Assembly: GCA_036381255.1 (NCBI GenBank)
Contig: DASVDG010000073.1
Coordinates: 1 to 15,545 of the forward strand
Length of the DNA: 15,545 nucleotides
Direction: 5' to 3'
DNA from: CALBZE01 sp036381255
GTDB lineage: Bacteria; Gemmatimonadota; Gemmatimonadetes; Longimicrobiales; RSA9
Shown here: positions 14,187-15,545 of the stretch, in pieces
How positions within the stretch are numbered: position 1 is the stretch's first letter
How the letters are laid out: every line of letters starts with the position of its first letter
The notes under the pieces: model-generated
The model's database searches: none
Seen by the model: the letters and a program-made list of their open reading frames with translations, nothing else
Told to the model about the DNA's origin: nothing
Program-made: the position numbers and the translations under genes

Positions 14187-15545
14187 GTGGCGAAGCGGGA
14201 GGATGGCGGGCGGCCGCGGGTCCGGGGGATCCTGAGCCCGAGCGTGGCAGAGGAGGTGGAGGAGGAGTTCGCGTTCCACATCGAGATGCGGGTCCGCGAG
14301 CTCGTGGCGCGGGGGTGGGGCGAGCGGGAGGCGAGAGCGGAAGCGCTGCGGCGTTTCGGCGATGTGGCGCGGGTCAAGGCGCACTGCCGCCGTATCGCTG
14401 AGGAAAAGGAGCGGAGCATGAGACGGATGGAATCGCTTGCCGGCATTCGCCAGGACGTGCGGTACGCATTGCGCCAGTTGCTGCGCTCGCGAGGATTCGC
14501 CGCGGCTGCGGTGGTGATATTGGCGCTCGGGATCGGTGCGACGACGGCGATCTTCAGCGTGGTCGACGCGGTGCTGCTGCGGCCGCTCCCGTACCCGGGT
14601 GCGGAGCGGCTCGTCGTCCCGCAGTCGTTGAATCTGGAGGACGGGGACACGTGGTCGGTGACGTACGGCGACTACCTGGATTGGGTGGAGGCGGGCGTAT
14701 TCGCGGACGTGGGGTTGTACCAGTGGGTGGACGTCAACATCAGCGGCGGCGAGTCGAGCGAGCGTGTGGAGGCGGTGCAGGTCACGGAGGGGTTCTTCGG
14801 CGCGGTGGGCGTGGCGCCGGTCCTGGGTCGTCTGTTCCGGGCGGAGGATTTCGTGCCGGGGTCGTCGCCGCGGGCGATCCTCTCGTACGGGCTGTGGCAG
14901 CGGCGCTTCGCGGGCGAGCGCGACATCGTCGGCCGTACGGTGCGGATCGCCGGCGTGCCGACCGAGGTCGTCGGCGTGCTGCCGCGTGATCTCGGGTTCC
15001 CGCGGGGGGTGGACCTGTGGCTTCCGCTCGAAGTCACGCCGGCGAGGCGGGCGATCTGGGAGCGTCGGGACAACTTCATCTTCCATGGCATTGCGCGTTT
15101 GGCGCCGGGCCGGACGTTGGAGCAGACGCGGTCGCACCTGGCCGCGCTGGCGGCGCGGGTGGAGCGCGACCGCCCCGACATCCGGGCGAACGTGACGGTG
15201 ACCGCGACGCCGCTGGGCGAGTGGGTGGCGGGTGCGGAGCTTTCGCGGTCGCTGTGGCTGTTCCTGGGCGCGGTCGTGCTGGTCCTGCTGATCGGCTGCG
15301 TGAACGTGGCGAACCTGCTGCTGACCCGTGCGGCGGCGCGGGGCAGGGAGCTGGCGATCCGGACGGCGCTCGGTGCGGGTCGGGCGCGAATCGTCCGGCA
15401 GCTGCTGACGGAGAGCGTGGTCCTCGGGCTGATCGGCGGTGCGGTCGGCGTGCTCGTCGCGTACTGGGGCGTGCGCGTGCTGGTGGCGGCGGCGCCCCCG
15501 GGGATACCGCGTCTCGAGGGAGTGGCGCTGAATCCGACGGCGTTG
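14187..15545 (+). CDS. ADOP-type ABC transporter permease (MacB/FtsX-like), 3' end missing
   Basis: 453 codons are visible and the frame runs off the right edge; complete members are about 800-900 residues. Residues about 12-77 (ILSPSVAEEVEEEFAFHIEM and onwards, with EAEAL-like RRFGD) are the ADOP N-terminal prefix domain. DVRYALRQLLRSRGF (90-104) leads into TM1, LALGIGATTAIFSVVDAVLL (112-131). A MacB-like periplasmic domain follows (about 140-345), and TM2 begins near 356. The FtsX coupling motif RELAIRTALGAGR is at 387-399. There is no ATPase domain, as expected for an orphan permease. The start is uncertain: GTG at 14187 has AGGGG 6 nt upstream, GTG at 14184 is an alternative, and an ATG at 14418 would lose the prefix domain. 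It likely exports or senses a hydrophobic molecule or antibiotic together with an unlinked ATPase. Confidence 0.88.
   Translation, partial: MAKREDGGRPRVRGILSPSVAEEVEEEFAFHIEMRVRELVARGWGEREARAEALRRFGDVARVKAHCRRIAEEKERSMRRMESLAGIRQDVRYALRQLLRSRGFAAAAVVILALGIGATTAIFSVVDAVLLRPLPYPGAERLVVPQSLNLEDGDTWSVTYGDYLDWVEAGVFADVGLYQWVDVNISGGESSERVEAVQVTEGFFGAVGVAPVLGRLFRAEDFVPGSSPRAILSYGLWQRRFAGERDIVGRTVRIAGVPTEVVGVLPRDLGFPRGVDLWLPLEVTPARRAIWERRDNFIFHGIARLAPGRTLEQTRSHLAALAARVERDRPDIRANVTVTATPLGEWVAGAELSRSLWLFLGAVVLVLLIGCVNVANLLLTRAAARGRELAIRTALGAGRARIVRQLLTESVVLGLIGGAVGVLVAYWGVRVLVAAAPPGIPRLEGVALNPTAL

Overview
The window is very GC-rich DNA (roughly 70% by eye), densely coding, with short intergenic gaps and overlapping stop/start codons. 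It suggests a Gram-negative-type soil or marine bacterium, most likely Gemmatimonadota and less likely Acidobacteriota. The reasons are an outer-membrane Omp85-type barrel, a PadR regulator directly ahead of a large 'acidobacterial duplicated orphan permease' (ADOP) style ABC permease, and an ATP-type PEP carboxykinase. The phylum is inferred from gene content and was not tested.

Layout from left to right. (1) Bases 1-12 hold the first four codons of a minus-strand gene behind a very strong Shine-Dalgarno. (2) 245-3388, minus strand: a tightly overlapping three-gene operon encoding an FAD-dependent geranylgeranyl-reductase-like oxidoreductase, a START/SRPBCC protein and a FabF-like ketosynthase, with a hairpin terminator candidate just after it. 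It looks like a small fatty-acid/polyketide-type or lipid-tailoring locus. (3) 3537-4505, plus strand: a divergently transcribed histone-deacetylase-like zinc amidohydrolase. (4) 4521-9349, minus strand: a four-gene operon transcribed in the order Omp85 barrel protein, TRZ/ATZ amidohydrolase, CDF metal efflux transporter, SAM methyltransferase (gaps 24 bp, 18 bp, then a 4-bp overlap). (5) 9350-9700: a divergent promoter region. (6) 9701-13579, plus strand: a two-gene central-carbon operon, malic enzyme (maeB) followed 3 bp later by PEP carboxykinase (pckA), closed by a perfect 21-bp hairpin. (7) 13842-15545, plus strand: PadR regulator and the 5' part of an ADOP permease, cut by the window edge, behind a recognisable promoter whose -10 lies in a perfect palindrome.

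The genes work as separate modules. MaeB and PckA both decarboxylate C4 acids and together set flux from malate/oxaloacetate to pyruvate/PEP. The ketosynthase, SRPBCC protein and FAD reductase probably act on one acyl or isoprenoid-type product, and the methyltransferase and HDAC-like enzyme nearby could contribute, although they are transcribed separately. PadR probably controls itself and the permease. I found no tRNA, rRNA, CRISPR array, transposase or phage gene. No feature proves an undescribed system. The best leads are the ketosynthase/oxidoreductase locus and the promoter architectures.
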